From: Neobacillus sp. SuZ13
GTDB taxonomy: Bacteria > Bacillota > Bacilli > Bacillales > Cytobacillaceae
DNA length: 64,000 nt
Direction: 5' to 3'
Assembly: GCF_030123365.1 (NCBI RefSeq)
Contig: NZ_CP126107.1
Location: forward strand, 1,535,501-1,599,500
Each line of letters begins with the position of its first letter. The first letter of the stretch is position 1. Shown piece by piece: positions 51,661 to 61,096 of this stretch. The notes beneath the pieces were generated by a model. That model was not told the origin of the DNA. It did not search any database and saw only the letters and a program-made list of their open reading frames with translations. The translations under genes and the position numbers were made by a program.

Positions 51661-51822
51661 ATGGCTAAGCGTAAAGCAGAATTTGATGCAGTGGAAAAAT
51701 ATACAAAAACACCTCATAAAAATGTTCAAGAAAGTGAATTTTCAGCGGAATTTACTGATAATAACAATGCGATTAGATTTCAAAATCGAAATTCAAAATT
51801 AGGGAAAAAGGGAAGAAGTTAA
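51661..51822 (+). CDS. Small basic protein, paralogue of its neighbour
   Basis: The start is ATG 51661 after AGGGAGGA; the frame from 51595 has no ribosome site. The 53-residue hydrophilic product (MAKRKAEFDAVEKYTKTPHK, then ESEFSAEFTDNNNAIRFQNR) has the composition of minor spore proteins. No named family is recognised. It overlaps the next start by one base (TAATG). The core EFSxEFxDxN is shared with the neighbour, suggesting duplication. Confidence 0.65.
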   Translation: MAKRKAEFDAVEKYTKTPHKNVQESEFSAEFTDNNNAIRFQNRNSKLGKKGRS

Positions 51823-51959
51823 TGAAAAGCCGCCGTAAAACCCCACCACGTATTCCTACTGAAGAATTCAGCATCGAATTTGGCGATGTTAACGGCACAA
51901 AATTATATGATATTATGCAGGTGACTCAAAAAGAGAAGAAAAACAATAAAAAGAAATAA
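51822..51959 (+). CDS. Small basic protein, coupled to the preceding gene
   Basis: This 45-codon ORF starts at ATG 51822, overlapping the previous stop. AGGGAAAAAGGGAAG provides the ribosome site. The product (KSRRKTPPRIPTEEFSIEFG, then DVNGTKLYDIMQ) is basic at both ends and shares EFSxEFxDxN with its neighbour. No known family is recognised; a spore core or coat-associated role is a guess from composition. Confidence 0.65.
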   Translation: MKSRRKTPPRIPTEEFSIEFGDVNGTKLYDIMQVTQKEKKNNKKK

Positions 51960-51986
51960 GCCGGCAACGCCGGCTTGTTACTTTTC
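51957..51986. terminator. Terminator
   Basis: AAGCCGGC pairs with GCCGGCTT around AAC, with T residues beyond. It lies between convergent genes. Confidence 0.8.
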
Positions 51987-53723
51987 AGAATATGAAAAGA
52001 TAAGTGTACGATTGTTCATTGGGTCAAAATAAGCTAATAGACAGGAGGCTTGTTTAGAAATTTTCCCAGTTGTTTGGAACTCTGATAAATCAAAAGAGAG
52101 TTCTTCAAGCATCGTATGTTTATATAACTCTTTTTCATCGAGACCAAGCTCTACAAATGAATGTCCTAAAATAGCTGGGTGTTCTGAAATTCGTTTGTAA
52201 ATTTGTGTTCTTTTTTCCTTATTAAAGCTTGCTTCCCACCAGGGTTTCCTCGGTTTGAATTTGTGCTTCAAGAGGTAATCATATTTCATTAGCCCAACAA
52301 TAACATCAAGGTCGGCTACATCCTGGTGTTCCAAAAAGGCAAACAGTCTTCGGAATAAATCTTCTAGTTGATGACCAATTCTAGACCAGCCTTGGCTTTC
52401 CCAAAAAGAACCAAATTCTTGAAAGAAGTCAAACGGTGAAGGAAACACATTGGTTATTAAATATTCCACAGTAGTATCCATCCGATGATCATTCCAATAC
52501 TTTTCCAACACATCCTCCACCTGCTTAATTCTAACGATATCATCGAAAGAGAGGACATTGTTACTTAAAATTTCATAGGGAGAATGATCCATATATATAT
52601 ATTTGTGGTCATCCGCACGAAGCCGGACTCCAGTTCCTCTGAGCATTTTTAGAAAACCTAATTGCAGCTCTTCAGGACGGAGTTCAAATACATCATTGAA
52701 AGTTTTTCGAAAAGAAGCGTAATCTTCTTCAGGTAAACCAGCTATTAAATCAAGATGCTGGTCGATTTTTTTGCCTTCTTTCACTAATGAGACTGTTCTT
52801 GTCAGTTTTGAAAAATTTTGTTTTCGCATTACGAGTTCATTGGTAAAGTCATTGGTGGATTGAACACCGATTTCAAAGCGGAAAAGACCTTTTGGTGCTT
52901 CTTGATTAAGAAATTCAATCACTTCAGGACGCATGATATCGGCTGTAATTTCAAACTGAAAGACGGTTCCCGGGAGATGTTCATCTATTAAGAAACGAAA
53001 CATTTCCATTGCATAACTCCTGCTAATATTGAAGGTACGATCGACAAACTTAATTGTTTTTGCCCCATTTGCCATTAAATAGCGTATATCTTCTTTAATT
53101 TTTTCACGGTCAAAGTACCGAACCCCCACCTCAATCGATGACAAGCAAAATTGGCAGCTGAATGGACAACCACGGCTAGTCTCAATATAAGTGACACGTT
53201 TGCCTAAATTGGCGATGTCTTCAGGGAAACGATAAGGTGAAGGCAATTCCTTAAGGTCCAACTTATTTATTTGGGGAGTAATAACAATTTGCTGATCCTC
53301 ACGTAAGGCAATTCCAGGAACTTTTTTAAAGTTATGATTATTTTGTATTTCTGTTAGCAATTGTTTAAAGGTTTGTTCTCCTTCACCCATAACAATAAAG
53401 TCCACCTCTGGGACTTTTTCCATCCATTCACGGGTGTCATAAGTAACCTCAGGTCCGCCCAGAACAATAATTAGCGACGGGTCCACTTTTTTTAACAGAT
53501 TGACCACTTTAATGGTTTCTTCGATGTTCCAGATATAGCAGCTAAATCCAATCACTTTCGGTTTCTGTTGATAAAGATCTGTAACAATATTTAATATAGG
53601 GTCCTTTATGGTATATTCTTTGATTTGTATATTAAAATCTGGTTCTGCATATGCCTTTAAATAGCGAATCGCTAGGTTGGTATGGATAAACTTAGCATTC
53701 AAGGTGGAACAAATAACATTCAT
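51978..53723 (-). CDS. B12-binding-domain radical SAM protein (DUF4080 type)
   Basis: The start is ATG 53723 after AAAGGAG; the longer frame to 53810 has no ribosome site. The 581-residue protein has an N-terminal cobalamin-binding-like Rossmann domain (VIGFSCYIWNIEETIKVVN, IIVLGGPEVTYD). The radical SAM core has the CxxxCxxC motif in SRGCPFSCQFCLSS. The C-terminal DUF4080 region covers about 380-575. Such proteins catalyse methyl transfer or other radical chemistry on unknown substrates. It is monocistronic. Confidence 0.88.
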   Translation of the reverse strand: MNVICSTLNAKFIHTNLAIRYLKAYAEPDFNIQIKEYTIKDPILNIVTDLYQQKPKVIGFSCYIWNIEETIKVVNLLKKVDPSLIIVLGGPEVTYDTREWMEKVPEVDFIVMGEGEQTFKQLLTEIQNNHNFKKVPGIALREDQQIVITPQINKLDLKELPSPYRFPEDIANLGKRVTYIETSRGCPFSCQFCLSSIEVGVRYFDREKIKEDIRYLMANGAKTIKFVDRTFNISRSYAMEMFRFLIDEHLPGTVFQFEITADIMRPEVIEFLNQEAPKGLFRFEIGVQSTNDFTNELVMRKQNFSKLTRTVSLVKEGKKIDQHLDLIAGLPEEDYASFRKTFNDVFELRPEELQLGFLKMLRGTGVRLRADDHKYIYMDHSPYEILSNNVLSFDDIVRIKQVEDVLEKYWNDHRMDTTVEYLITNVFPSPFDFFQEFGSFWESQGWSRIGHQLEDLFRRLFAFLEHQDVADLDVIVGLMKYDYLLKHKFKPRKPWWEASFNKEKRTQIYKRISEHPAILGHSFVELGLDEKELYKHTMLEELSFDLSEFQTTGKISKQASCLLAYFDPMNNRTLIFSYSEK

Positions 53724-53799
53724 AAAAAAACTCCTTTGCATAAATGAAAACAATATTTTATTATAGCCTAGTTTAGACAAAAAATGAAGCAAACGATAC

Positions 53800-53833
53800 A
53801 AAAGACCCATGCCGCTTTGGCATAGGTCTTTTC
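53800..53833 (-). terminator. Terminator of the lactate permease gene
   Basis: AAAAGACCCATGCC pairs with GGCATAGGTCTTTT. Confidence 0.88.
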
Positions 53834-53842
53834 AATTAATTA

Positions 53843-55534
53843 TTAAGGAATCATAAAACTGAGGAAATGACTCTGAACAAAGGTCATAATTCCAATTATT
53901 ATCACTAGGAAGAAGCTGTGTTTGATTGTAAAACGGAAAAGTTCGGATTCCTTACCTGCAAGTCCAACAGCAGCACAGGCAACGGCTATTGATTGTGGTG
54001 AAATCATTTTTCCTGTTACTCCACCTGAAGAGTTAGCTGCCAGAGCTAACACCGGATCCATACCAATAGAAGTAGCTGTGATTTTTTGGAGGTTACCGAA
54101 TAATAAGTTTGCAGAAGTATCAGACCCAGTAATGAACACACCAAGCCAGCCAAGGAAAGGTGAGAAAAACGGAAATAGTAAAGAACCTGTTTTGGCAAGT
54201 GTCATTCCAAGAGTAGTACTCATTCCAGATGCATTCGTAACATAGGCAAAACCAACAACAGAAGCGATTGTAATGACTGGATATTTTAATTCATTAATTG
54301 TTTCGCCAAAAGTAATAGCCCAATTTTTCCATGAGATGCCGACAATGAATTTTGTTAAAATCGCTGCGATTAGAATTGCTGTACCGGCTGCTCCAAGAAG
54401 TTCCAATTTATAAATTGCTGGGATAGGAGCCCCAGCGGTGTTAATGATTTTATTATTTATTAATGGCACATTTGGAATATATGTAAATGCATGCCCAATC
54501 GAATTAACTGCCTTTAAGATGGCGTTTGTACCCTCGTAATGACCAGTTAATGCAAGCTTAACGGTAGGCATACCCCATAATGTAATTATTGCTGTTAACA
54601 ATAGGAAAGGTGACCATGCCTTGAAAATTTGTCCACCCGTATGCTGTACATCTTGTGTTTTAAGTTGCCTTGCTGACGTAGCGGCAAGTTCTTGCTCAGA
54701 AGCAAATCGAAAGATTGTTTTTGGCTTCCAGAATTTTAAGAAGATGGCAAGTGCAAATAAGGAAACTAAAGCTGATAAGATATCGGGAAGTTCTGGTCCC
54801 ATAAAGTTAGAGGTAAAATATTGAGTCCCAGCAAATGCTACTCCTGATACGAGAATTGCTGGCATGACTTCTTTCGTTTTTTTCCAGCCAGCCATGATAA
54901 ATACTAGATAGAATGGGATAAAGACTGATAAAAATGGCAACTGGCGGCCTACCATTTTTGAGATCTCTGTTGCTGCAATACCAGTTGGCCCTTCCATGGC
55001 AATAATCGGTGCACCAATCGCTCCGAATGCAACAGGTGCAGTATTAGCAATCAGACAAAGTCCTGCTGCATATAAAGGATTAAATCCTAAACCTACTAAA
55101 AGTGCTGCCGAGATGGCAACTGGTGCTCCAAATCCTGCAGCACCTTCAAGAAACGCTCCAAAGGAAAACGCTACCAATAATGCTTGTAAACGGCGGTCCT
55201 CAGTAATAGAAACAACAGAGGTTCGAATAATATCAAATTGTCCAGTCTTTACAGTAAGTTTATAGAGGAATACTGATGTAATGATAATCCAGCCAATCGG
55301 CAGTATACCATATACAGCACCTTGTGAGGCAGACATAAATGCCATACCTGCAGGCATTTTATAGGCAAAAATTGCAATCACTAAGGCTATAGCAAGTGTC
55401 GATAATCCAGCAAGATAGCCCTTCATCCGTTTAATAGCTAAAGCCCAGAAAAAGTAAAGAATCGGAATTAGTGCAACAACAGCAGATAATGCGAGATTAT
55501 CCCCCACTGCTGTAAAATTTTGAGTAAATGTCAT
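53843..55534 (-). CDS. lldP: L-lactate permease (LctP/LldP family)
   Basis: This 563-residue protein has about 13 membrane helices. Family segments are FGAFLEGAAGFGAPVAISAA and LGWLGVFITGSDTSANLLFG, plus SSGGVTGKMISPQSIAVA. It imports lactate or glycolate by proton symport. It is divergent from lutR and carries a LutR operator 100 nt upstream, so control by lactate is expected. Confidence 0.94.
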   Translation of the reverse strand: MTFTQNFTAVGDNLALSAVVALIPILYFFWALAIKRMKGYLAGLSTLAIALVIAIFAYKMPAGMAFMSASQGAVYGILPIGWIIITSVFLYKLTVKTGQFDIIRTSVVSITEDRRLQALLVAFSFGAFLEGAAGFGAPVAISAALLVGLGFNPLYAAGLCLIANTAPVAFGAIGAPIIAMEGPTGIAATEISKMVGRQLPFLSVFIPFYLVFIMAGWKKTKEVMPAILVSGVAFAGTQYFTSNFMGPELPDILSALVSLFALAIFLKFWKPKTIFRFASEQELAATSARQLKTQDVQHTGGQIFKAWSPFLLLTAIITLWGMPTVKLALTGHYEGTNAILKAVNSIGHAFTYIPNVPLINNKIINTAGAPIPAIYKLELLGAAGTAILIAAILTKFIVGISWKNWAITFGETINELKYPVITIASVVGFAYVTNASGMSTTLGMTLAKTGSLLFPFFSPFLGWLGVFITGSDTSANLLFGNLQKITATSIGMDPVLALAANSSGGVTGKMISPQSIAVACAAVGLAGKESELFRFTIKHSFFLVIIIGIMTFVQSHFLSFMIP

Positions 55535-55854
55535 AATAGCTTAATCCCCCCGAATTAGCTTTTTTTGATTTTTCTTCAAGTAATGATGTCTACCCTCCTT
55601 TATTTCAGCAACCGCTTACAAATGGTGACTAGGTCATCAGATGACTAGATGTTTCCTGCTTCTAAAATGAATTATAGGGACGAAATGGAAGAAATTCAAT
55701 CTTTTTTTTAAAAATTTGCATTATTAAATATTATCATGTAACAAATAGTAGAATATTGTTTAAATTGATGAAGTTGATTACATAGGCAGATTTTTGAAAA
55801 AACTGTATAATGAAGATGCGTCTGAGAAACGAATGCTTGTTAGGGGCTGGACCG
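55535..55854. other. Divergent lldP-lutR control region
   Basis: This is about 320 bp without a gene. It holds one LutR operator (55634-55644) and AT-rich promoter-like sequence for both genes. Confidence 0.6.
55634..55644. promoter_or_regulatory. LutR operator 1 (lldP side)
   Basis: TCATC-A-GATGA is an exact match to the LutR motif TCATC-N-GATGA known from B. subtilis. It lies within the longer palindrome GTCATCAGATGAC. Confidence 0.85.
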
Positions 55855-56583
55855 GTGAATTATAAAAAAATAAAACCAAAAAAGATCTATGAAGAAGTAG
55901 CAGAGGCCATATATGAAATGATTCGAACGGGTCAAGTTAAACCAGGTGAAAAACTTGATTCGGTACAACAACTTGCAGAAAATTTCCAAGTGGGCCGCTC
56001 CGCCATCCGTGAAGCGTTAACCTCGTTAAGAGCGATGGGTCTCGTTGAAATGAAGCAAGGGGAGGGTACATTTGTAAAGGAATTTGAACCAGAGCAAATC
56101 ACTTTTCCGCTATCGACAGCTATTTTAATGAACCAAGAAGACATTGCTCAATTATTAGAGGTTCGTAAGATAATTGAAATTGGTACGGCTGCTGCAGCTG
56201 CTAAAAAAAGAACGAGTCAACATTTATCCATGCTGGAGGAAGCACTGGAAGAAATGAAGAAAGCACAAGGGAATGAAACACTGGGTGAAAAAGCTGATTT
56301 ACAATTTCATCTTGCTCTTGCTGATGCCGCGCAAAATCCTTTGTTGCTTAGCTTAATGAATCATGTTTCTGGTTTGATGGGAGAAACCATGAAAGAAACA
56401 CGACGTGTTTGGCTCTTTTCTAAACAAACCACAGTGGAGCGACTATTTGATGAACACAAGGATATATTTGAAGCTGTAAAAGAGCAGGATGAAGAAAAAG
56501 CGAGAAAGTTTATGCTCGTACACTTAGAAAATGTAGAAGCTGTGCTGCAAAAGTATTTTCAATCTGCGAATTTTCCAAACTAA
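55855..56583 (+). CDS. lutR: LutR, GntR-family lactate-responsive repressor
   Basis: I take GTG 55855 as start (AGGGG ten bases ahead); ATG 55810 in frame lacks a ribosome site and adds an odd tail. The roughly 242-residue protein has an N-terminal winged helix (AEAIYEMIRTGQVKPGEKLD, LAENFQVGRSAIREALTSLR, GLVEMKQGEGTFVKEF). A FadR-type FCD domain (about 95-225) follows. It lies between lldP and lutABC, both with matching operators, so it represses both until L-lactate is present. Confidence 0.92.
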   Translation: MNYKKIKPKKIYEEVAEAIYEMIRTGQVKPGEKLDSVQQLAENFQVGRSAIREALTSLRAMGLVEMKQGEGTFVKEFEPEQITFPLSTAILMNQEDIAQLLEVRKIIEIGTAAAAAKKRTSQHLSMLEEALEEMKKAQGNETLGEKADLQFHLALADAAQNPLLLSLMNHVSGLMGETMKETRRVWLFSKQTTVERLFDEHKDIFEAVKEQDEEKARKFMLVHLENVEAVLQKYFQSANFPN

Positions 56584-56614
56584 CTATTTTACAGCCAAAA
56601 TCGATTGAACCCAT

Positions 56615-56656
56615 AAAACATGCGTCTCCTAGCCATTGGAGAATGCATGTTTTTTA
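56615..56656 (+). terminator. Terminator of lutR
   Basis: ACATGCGTCTCC pairs with GGAGAATGCATGT (small internal loop), then T6. Confidence 0.78.
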
Positions 56657-56750
56657 TAATTTTATTTTTTTTTGCTGGAAGCACTTTCAAAAGGTTCTAG
56701 TTTTATTGTAGTATGAATAATATAAAAATTTATTTCTTTTTTTATTTAAG

Positions 56751-56761
56751 TCATCAGATGA
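56751..56761. promoter_or_regulatory. LutR operator 2 (lutABC side)
   Basis: TCATC-A-GATGA is identical to operator 1, 54 nt before lutA. A half-site TTCATCAG follows at about 56765. Confidence 0.85.
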
Positions 56762-56814
56762 CCAGTTCATCAGCGGAAATTATGAAAATTGAATTATAGG
56801 AGAGGAAGACAATC

Positions 56815-57531
56815 ATGAAGGTTACACTTTTTGCAACTTGTATTGTAGATATGTTCCAAAGTAATGTAGGAAAGGCCACCGTCGAACTCCTTGAGAGGCT
56901 CGGTTGTGAAATTGATTTTCCTGAATCACAAGTTTGTTGCGGGCAGCCGTCATATAATAGTGGTTATGTTAAAGAAACAAAAGAAGCAATGAAACGGATG
57001 ATAGACACATTTATCGATGCTGAATACATAGTCTCTCCATCAGGATCTTGCATAACGATGTTCCATGAGTATCAGCATATTTTTAAGGGGGACCCCGTTT
57101 GGGAACCAAAGGCAAAAAAACTTGCTGAAAAATCATTTGAACTTACGCAATTTATTGTTGATGTTTTGAAAATTGAGGATGTCGGTGCCCGTTTTGAAGG
57201 AAGTGTAACCTATCATACCTCCTGTCATATGACAAGATTGTTAGGTGTGAAGAAAGCTCCTATGATTCTATTAAGTAATGTAAAAGGTCTAAAGTTTACT
57301 GAATTGCCTGGGAAGGAACAATGCTGTGGATTTGGGGGTACTTTTGCAGTAAAAATGGCTCAAATTTCAGAGCAAATGGTGGATGAAAAAGTCCGACATG
57401 TTGAAGAAACTGGTGCTGAATATCTAATCGGTGCCGATGCAGCCTGCTTAATGAATATTGGCGGAAGAATTGATAGAGTTGGAAAACCGATCAAGGTAAT
57501 GCATATTGCCGAGGTATTAAATAGCCGTTGA
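56815..57531 (+). CDS. lutA: Lactate utilisation protein LutA
   Basis: This 238-residue CCG-domain protein has [35 protein letters not shown] and [14 protein letters not shown]. These Cys-rich repeats bind an iron-sulfur or heterodisulfide-type site. With LutB and LutC it forms the lactate dehydrogenase complex that oxidises L-lactate to pyruvate. GGAGAGGAAG precedes ATG 56815. Confidence 0.95.
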   Translation: MKVTLFATCIVDMFQSNVGKATVELLERLGCEIDFPESQVCCGQPSYNSGYVKETKEAMKRMIDTFIDAEYIVSPSGSCITMFHEYQHIFKGDPVWEPKAKKLAEKSFELTQFIVDVLKIEDVGARFEGSVTYHTSCHMTRLLGVKKAPMILLSNVKGLKFTELPGKEQCCGFGGTFAVKMAQISEQMVDEKVRHVEETGAEYLIGADAACLMNIGGRIDRVGKPIKVMHIAEVLNSR

Positions 57532-57615
57532 TTTTGGAACTCTATTAATTGAAGTGCCTGGAACGGAAATCAACAGACAAGTTTTATAAACTTAGAAGAA
57601 TGGAGGAATAATTGT

Positions 57616-59040
57616 ATGGCAATGAAGATTAGCACAGATCAATTTAAAGAGCGTGTTGATAAAGGAATTCATGATGACTTCATGCGCGGTGCCGTTGCTG
57701 GAGCACAGGACGGTATGGGTGTAAAAAGAAGAGTCGCCGCTGAGGAACTAGGAAACTGGGAAGAATGGCGCTCTCATGGGGAAGAAATTCGTCAACATGT
57801 ACTGGAAAATTTGGATTATTATTTAGAACAACTAAGTGAGAATGTTGCCAAGCGTGGTGGACATGTATTTTTTGCACAAACTAAGGAAGAAGCAAATGAG
57901 TATATCCAAGGGATTGTAAAAAAGAAGGAAGCCAAGAAAATTGTTAAATCGAAATCGATGGTAACTGAAGAAATCAGTTTAAATGCGATGTTGGAACAAG
58001 AAGGCTGTGAGGTTATAGAAACAGACCTTGGCGAATACATTCTTCAAATTGATGATCATGATCCGCCGTCTCATATTGTTGTACCTGCGCTCCATAAAAA
58101 CAAAGAGCAAATTCGCGATGTGTTTACGGAGAGGTTAGGTTACACAAAAACATCAAAACCAGAAGAGTTAGCTTGGCATGCCCGTGAGATGCTTCGTAAG
58201 GAATACCTATCAGCCGATATTGGAATTACTGGCTGTAATTTTGCTGTGGCCGAAACAGGTTCTTTTAGTCTAGTAACTAACGAAGGAAATGCTGATTTAG
58301 TAACAGCATTACCTAAAACACAAATTACAGTTATGGGAATGGAAAGACTGGTTCCAACCTTTGAAGAGATGGAAGTTTTAGTAAGCTTACTAACGAGAAG
58401 TGCGGTAGGTCAGAAATTAACTAGCTATATTACTGTGTTAACAGGACCGAAAGAAGCATTTGATGTCGATGGTCCGGAGGAATTTCACCTTGTCATTGTT
58501 GATAACGGAAGATCCAAGATACTTGGGGGAGAGTTCCAATCTGTTTTACAGTGTATCCGCTGTGCTGCCTGTATTAACGTATGTCCAGTGTATCGGCATG
58601 TGGGCGGTCACTCATACGGCTCTATTTATTCCGGCCCTATCGGTGCAGTCCTATCACCATTATTAGGCGGATATGACGAATTTAAAGAGCTTCCTTACGC
58701 TTCAACCCTATGTGGTGCTTGCACAGAAGTATGTCCAGTAAAAATACCATTACATAACCTTCTTCATAAACACCGAGAAGTTATTGTCGAAAAAGAGGGA
58801 AAAGCACCAATATCCGAAAAGCTATTAATGAAAGCTTTTGGTTTAGGGGCAGCCTCTCCAATCATGTATAAGATAGGATCTAAGATGGCACCCGCTGCCA
58901 TGAACCCTTTTACAGTGGGTGAGAAGATAACTAAAGGACCAGGTCCATTAAAGGCTTGGACAGATATTCGAGATTTTCCGGCACCAAATAAAGAGCGATT
59001 CAGAGATTGGTTTAAAAACCGTGAAAAAGGAGGCAAATAA
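57616..59040 (+). CDS. lutB: Iron-sulfur lactate utilisation protein LutB
   Basis: This 474-residue protein has an N-terminal LUD domain (about 60-295; [20 protein letters not shown]). Two 4Fe-4S clusters follow: [15 protein letters not shown] near 313 and [13 protein letters not shown] near 366. It is the electron-transfer subunit of the LutABC complex. ATTGGAGGAA precedes the start. It sits 84 nt after lutA and 2 nt before lutC. Confidence 0.95.
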   Translation: MAMKISTDQFKERVDKGIHDDFMRGAVAGAQDGMGVKRRVAAEELGNWEEWRSHGEEIRQHVLENLDYYLEQLSENVAKRGGHVFFAQTKEEANEYIQGIVKKKEAKKIVKSKSMVTEEISLNAMLEQEGCEVIETDLGEYILQIDDHDPPSHIVVPALHKNKEQIRDVFTERLGYTKTSKPEELAWHAREMLRKEYLSADIGITGCNFAVAETGSFSLVTNEGNADLVTALPKTQITVMGMERLVPTFEEMEVLVSLLTRSAVGQKLTSYITVLTGPKEAFDVDGPEEFHLVIVDNGRSKILGGEFQSVLQCIRCAACINVCPVYRHVGGHSYGSIYSGPIGAVLSPLLGGYDEFKELPYASTLCGACTEVCPVKIPLHNLLHKHREVIVEKEGKAPISEKLLMKAFGLGAASPIMYKIGSKMAPAAMNPFTVGEKITKGPGPLKAWTDIRDFPAPNKERFRDWFKNREKGGK

Positions 59041-59042
59041 TC

Positions 59043-59762
59043 ATGGTTGGGACGATTCACAATCGAGATAAATTTCTAAACCAAATCGCGGGCAGTCTTG
59101 GGCGGCCACGCATTTCCTCTCCAGTTGAAAGGCCGACCTGGAAATTCCAGCCCCAATATGAGGTTTTGAAAGATGCTACACAAGATGAATTGTTAGAGGT
59201 ACTTAAAGACCAATGTAAAAAAATTCATACAAGCCTTTATGTAACTGAAAGCAATGATTTATCTTCAGTCCTAAATGAAGTAGTTTCTGGTTTTGGCGGC
59301 GGTCCGATTGTCACTTGGAAAGATGATCGCTTTTCCAAGTGGGGACTAGATCCGCTTTTGAAGAAGGAATGGCCTGCACAGAATATAGAGGTTTACGAGT
59401 GGAATCATAGCAAGGGGCAACAAAACATTGCAAAGGCGGAAAAGGCTAATGTAGGGATTACTATTAGTGAAATAACACTGGCTGAATCCGGAACGGTCGT
59501 ATTGTTTAGTGATGAGAATAAAGGAAGAACTGTCAGCTTTCTACCTGCAACATATATCGCACTTATACCGAAAAGTACACTAGTACCGCGGATTACGCAA
59601 GCATCTCAAAAGATGCGGGAGATTCATAAGAAAACTGGTCATGTTGCTTCATGCGTCAATTTTATTACTGGACCGAGTAACTCTGCGGATATTGAATTGA
59701 ATCTTGTCGTTGGAGTGCATGGACCAGTAAAGGCATCGTATATTGTCATTAATGATTTATAA
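59043..59762 (+). CDS. lutC: Lactate utilisation protein LutC
   Basis: This 239-residue LUD-domain protein has VGITISEITLAESGTVVLFS, SFLPATYIALIPKSTLVPRI and ITGPSNSADIELNLVVGVHG. It is the third member of the lactate oxidation complex. Its start is 2 nt after the lutB stop (AAAGGAGG inside lutB), so translation is coupled. Confidence 0.95.
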   Translation: MVGTIHNRDKFLNQIAGSLGRPRISSPVERPTWKFQPQYEVLKDATQDELLEVLKDQCKKIHTSLYVTESNDLSSVLNEVVSGFGGGPIVTWKDDRFSKWGLDPLLKKEWPAQNIEVYEWNHSKGQQNIAKAEKANVGITISEITLAESGTVVLFSDENKGRTVSFLPATYIALIPKSTLVPRITQASQKMREIHKKTGHVASCVNFITGPSNSADIELNLVVGVHGPVKASYIVINDL

Positions 59763-59770
59763 ATATTTTT

Positions 59771-59808
59771 AAAGGTCTGTACCATAATCGGGTGCAGGCT
59801 TTTTTTAT
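59771..59808 (+). terminator. Terminator of lutABC
   Basis: AAAGGTCTGTACC pairs imperfectly with GGGTGCAGGCTTT, then T7. Confidence 0.65.
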
Positions 59809-60082
59809 TTTCTGTTCTACAACAATTTTGAATCTGTTATACAATGAAAAATCATCTTGAAAATCATATATACTAGCATTTATTCAATAATGAATTTTTG
59901 TGTTATAAAATTTTTTTCTCTGTGTTTGACTTTTATCACAGATTAATAAAAATATTCGTTTTACAATAGTTGTGGGGAAGTAAAATTTTATTTTACGAGA
60001 TTTCTAGCTACAGCGCCTAGGGGCTCGGGGTCATAAGCCCCTGGTCACTGCGCTTCCGCTTTTCAAATCAGGGAGGGACATT
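59809..60082. other. Intergenic region before the 2-oxoacid oxidoreductase genes
   Basis: No gene. It is AT-rich with a dispersed GC-rich repeat at its right end. TTTGACTTTTATCACAG...TTTACAATAG-like stretches could hold a promoter, but none is convincing. Confidence 0.45.
60004..60064. repeat. Short copy of a dispersed Bacillaceae intergenic repeat
   Basis: The sequence opens CTAGCTACAGCGCCTAGGGG and closes CACTGCGCTTCCGCTTTTC. These are the ends of the imperfect-palindrome repeat scattered through many Bacillaceae genomes, usually beginning TCTAGCTCCAGCGCC. Here the centre is reduced, leaving AGGGGCT/AGCCCCT arms inside AGCGC/GCGCT arms. It lies in the leader of the next gene, seven bases before its ribosome site. 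Confidence 0.7.
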
Positions 60083-61096
60083 ATGTCTATTTTACCGAAA
60101 AAAAATGAATTGGGCTTTTTTGAAATCCGTCTTGAATCAATTGGGGGGTTAGGTGCTAACCTTGCTGGAAAAATGTTGGCGGAGGCAGGCGTTTTAAGTC
60201 TTGGCTTGAAGGGTTCTAATTTTTCATCCTACGGATCAGAAAAAAAGGGGTCTCCAGTAAAGAGCTTTATCCGCTTCTGTGAACCAGATGTGGAAATTAG
60301 AGACCATAGTCCAATTGAACAACCACATATTGTTGGGGTTTTCCATGAAGCCTTATATAGAACTGTTAATGTTGTCAGCGGATTAAATGCTGATGGTATC
60401 GTACTCGTTAATACAGCGAGAGAATTTGATGAAGTAAAAAAGGATTTACAATTGGAATACGGAACACTTGCCATTGTAGATGCCCTTTCGATTGCTGTTG
60501 AAGAAAAAACGAAAGTAAATACAGCCATGCTAGGTGCACTCTATCGCATTTGTGACTTTTTAGATCCAGAATCAATGAGAGATGTAATAAGGAAAACGTT
60601 CACAAAAAAATACCCGCATCTAGTTGAGCCAAATATCCGTACTTTTGACCGCGGTTATAATGAGGTTCAGTTTAAAACATACGAAGTACCAGCCGGGGCG
60701 GAAGGAAAAGCTTTTACCCGTCCATTGCCAATGCTGGGATATATGACTCAGGAAATCGGTGGAGTCATGGTTTCACAAGCTAATAGTATTTATAAAGATT
60801 TAAGCGGTTCACGCCAAGGATTCCTTCCAGAATTCCAACAAGAGAAATGTATTCATTGTGCAGCTTGTGACAATGTTTGTCCGGACTATTGTTTCGTTTG
60901 GGAAGAAGGAGAGGATAAGCGTGGCAGAAAACAAATGTTCCTTAAAGGTATTGATTATCAATACTGTAAAGGCTGCCTAAAATGCGTGGAAGCCTGTCCA
61001 ACGGATGCCCTTGGTGATCTTCGCGAATTACTTGGGTATGCAGATGACCACCGCGTTAAACAAAACTTTCCGTATATTGCAGGAGGGGTCCAATAA
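60083..61096 (+). CDS. 2-oxoacid:ferredoxin oxidoreductase, fused gamma-delta subunit
   Basis: This 337-residue protein has a gamma-type catalytic domain (1-185; IRLESIGGLGANLAGKMLAE, SYGSEKKGSPVKSFIRF). A C-terminal bacterial-ferredoxin delta part follows with two 4Fe-4S motifs: CIHCAACDNVCPDYC near 256 and CKGCLKCVEACPTDA near 297. It works with the alpha-beta gene that overlaps by one base. It forms or uses acyl-CoA plus reduced ferredoxin from a 2-oxoacid such as pyruvate or 2-oxoglutarate. The repeat element lies in its leader. Confidence 0.88.
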   Translation: MSILPKKNELGFFEIRLESIGGLGANLAGKMLAEAGVLSLGLKGSNFSSYGSEKKGSPVKSFIRFCEPDVEIRDHSPIEQPHIVGVFHEALYRTVNVVSGLNADGIVLVNTAREFDEVKKDLQLEYGTLAIVDALSIAVEEKTKVNTAMLGALYRICDFLDPESMRDVIRKTFTKKYPHLVEPNIRTFDRGYNEVQFKTYEVPAGAEGKAFTRPLPMLGYMTQEIGGVMVSQANSIYKDLSGSRQGFLPEFQQEKCIHCAACDNVCPDYCFVWEEGEDKRGRKQMFLKGIDYQYCKGCLKCVEACPTDALGDLRELLGYADDHRVKQNFPYIAGGVQ

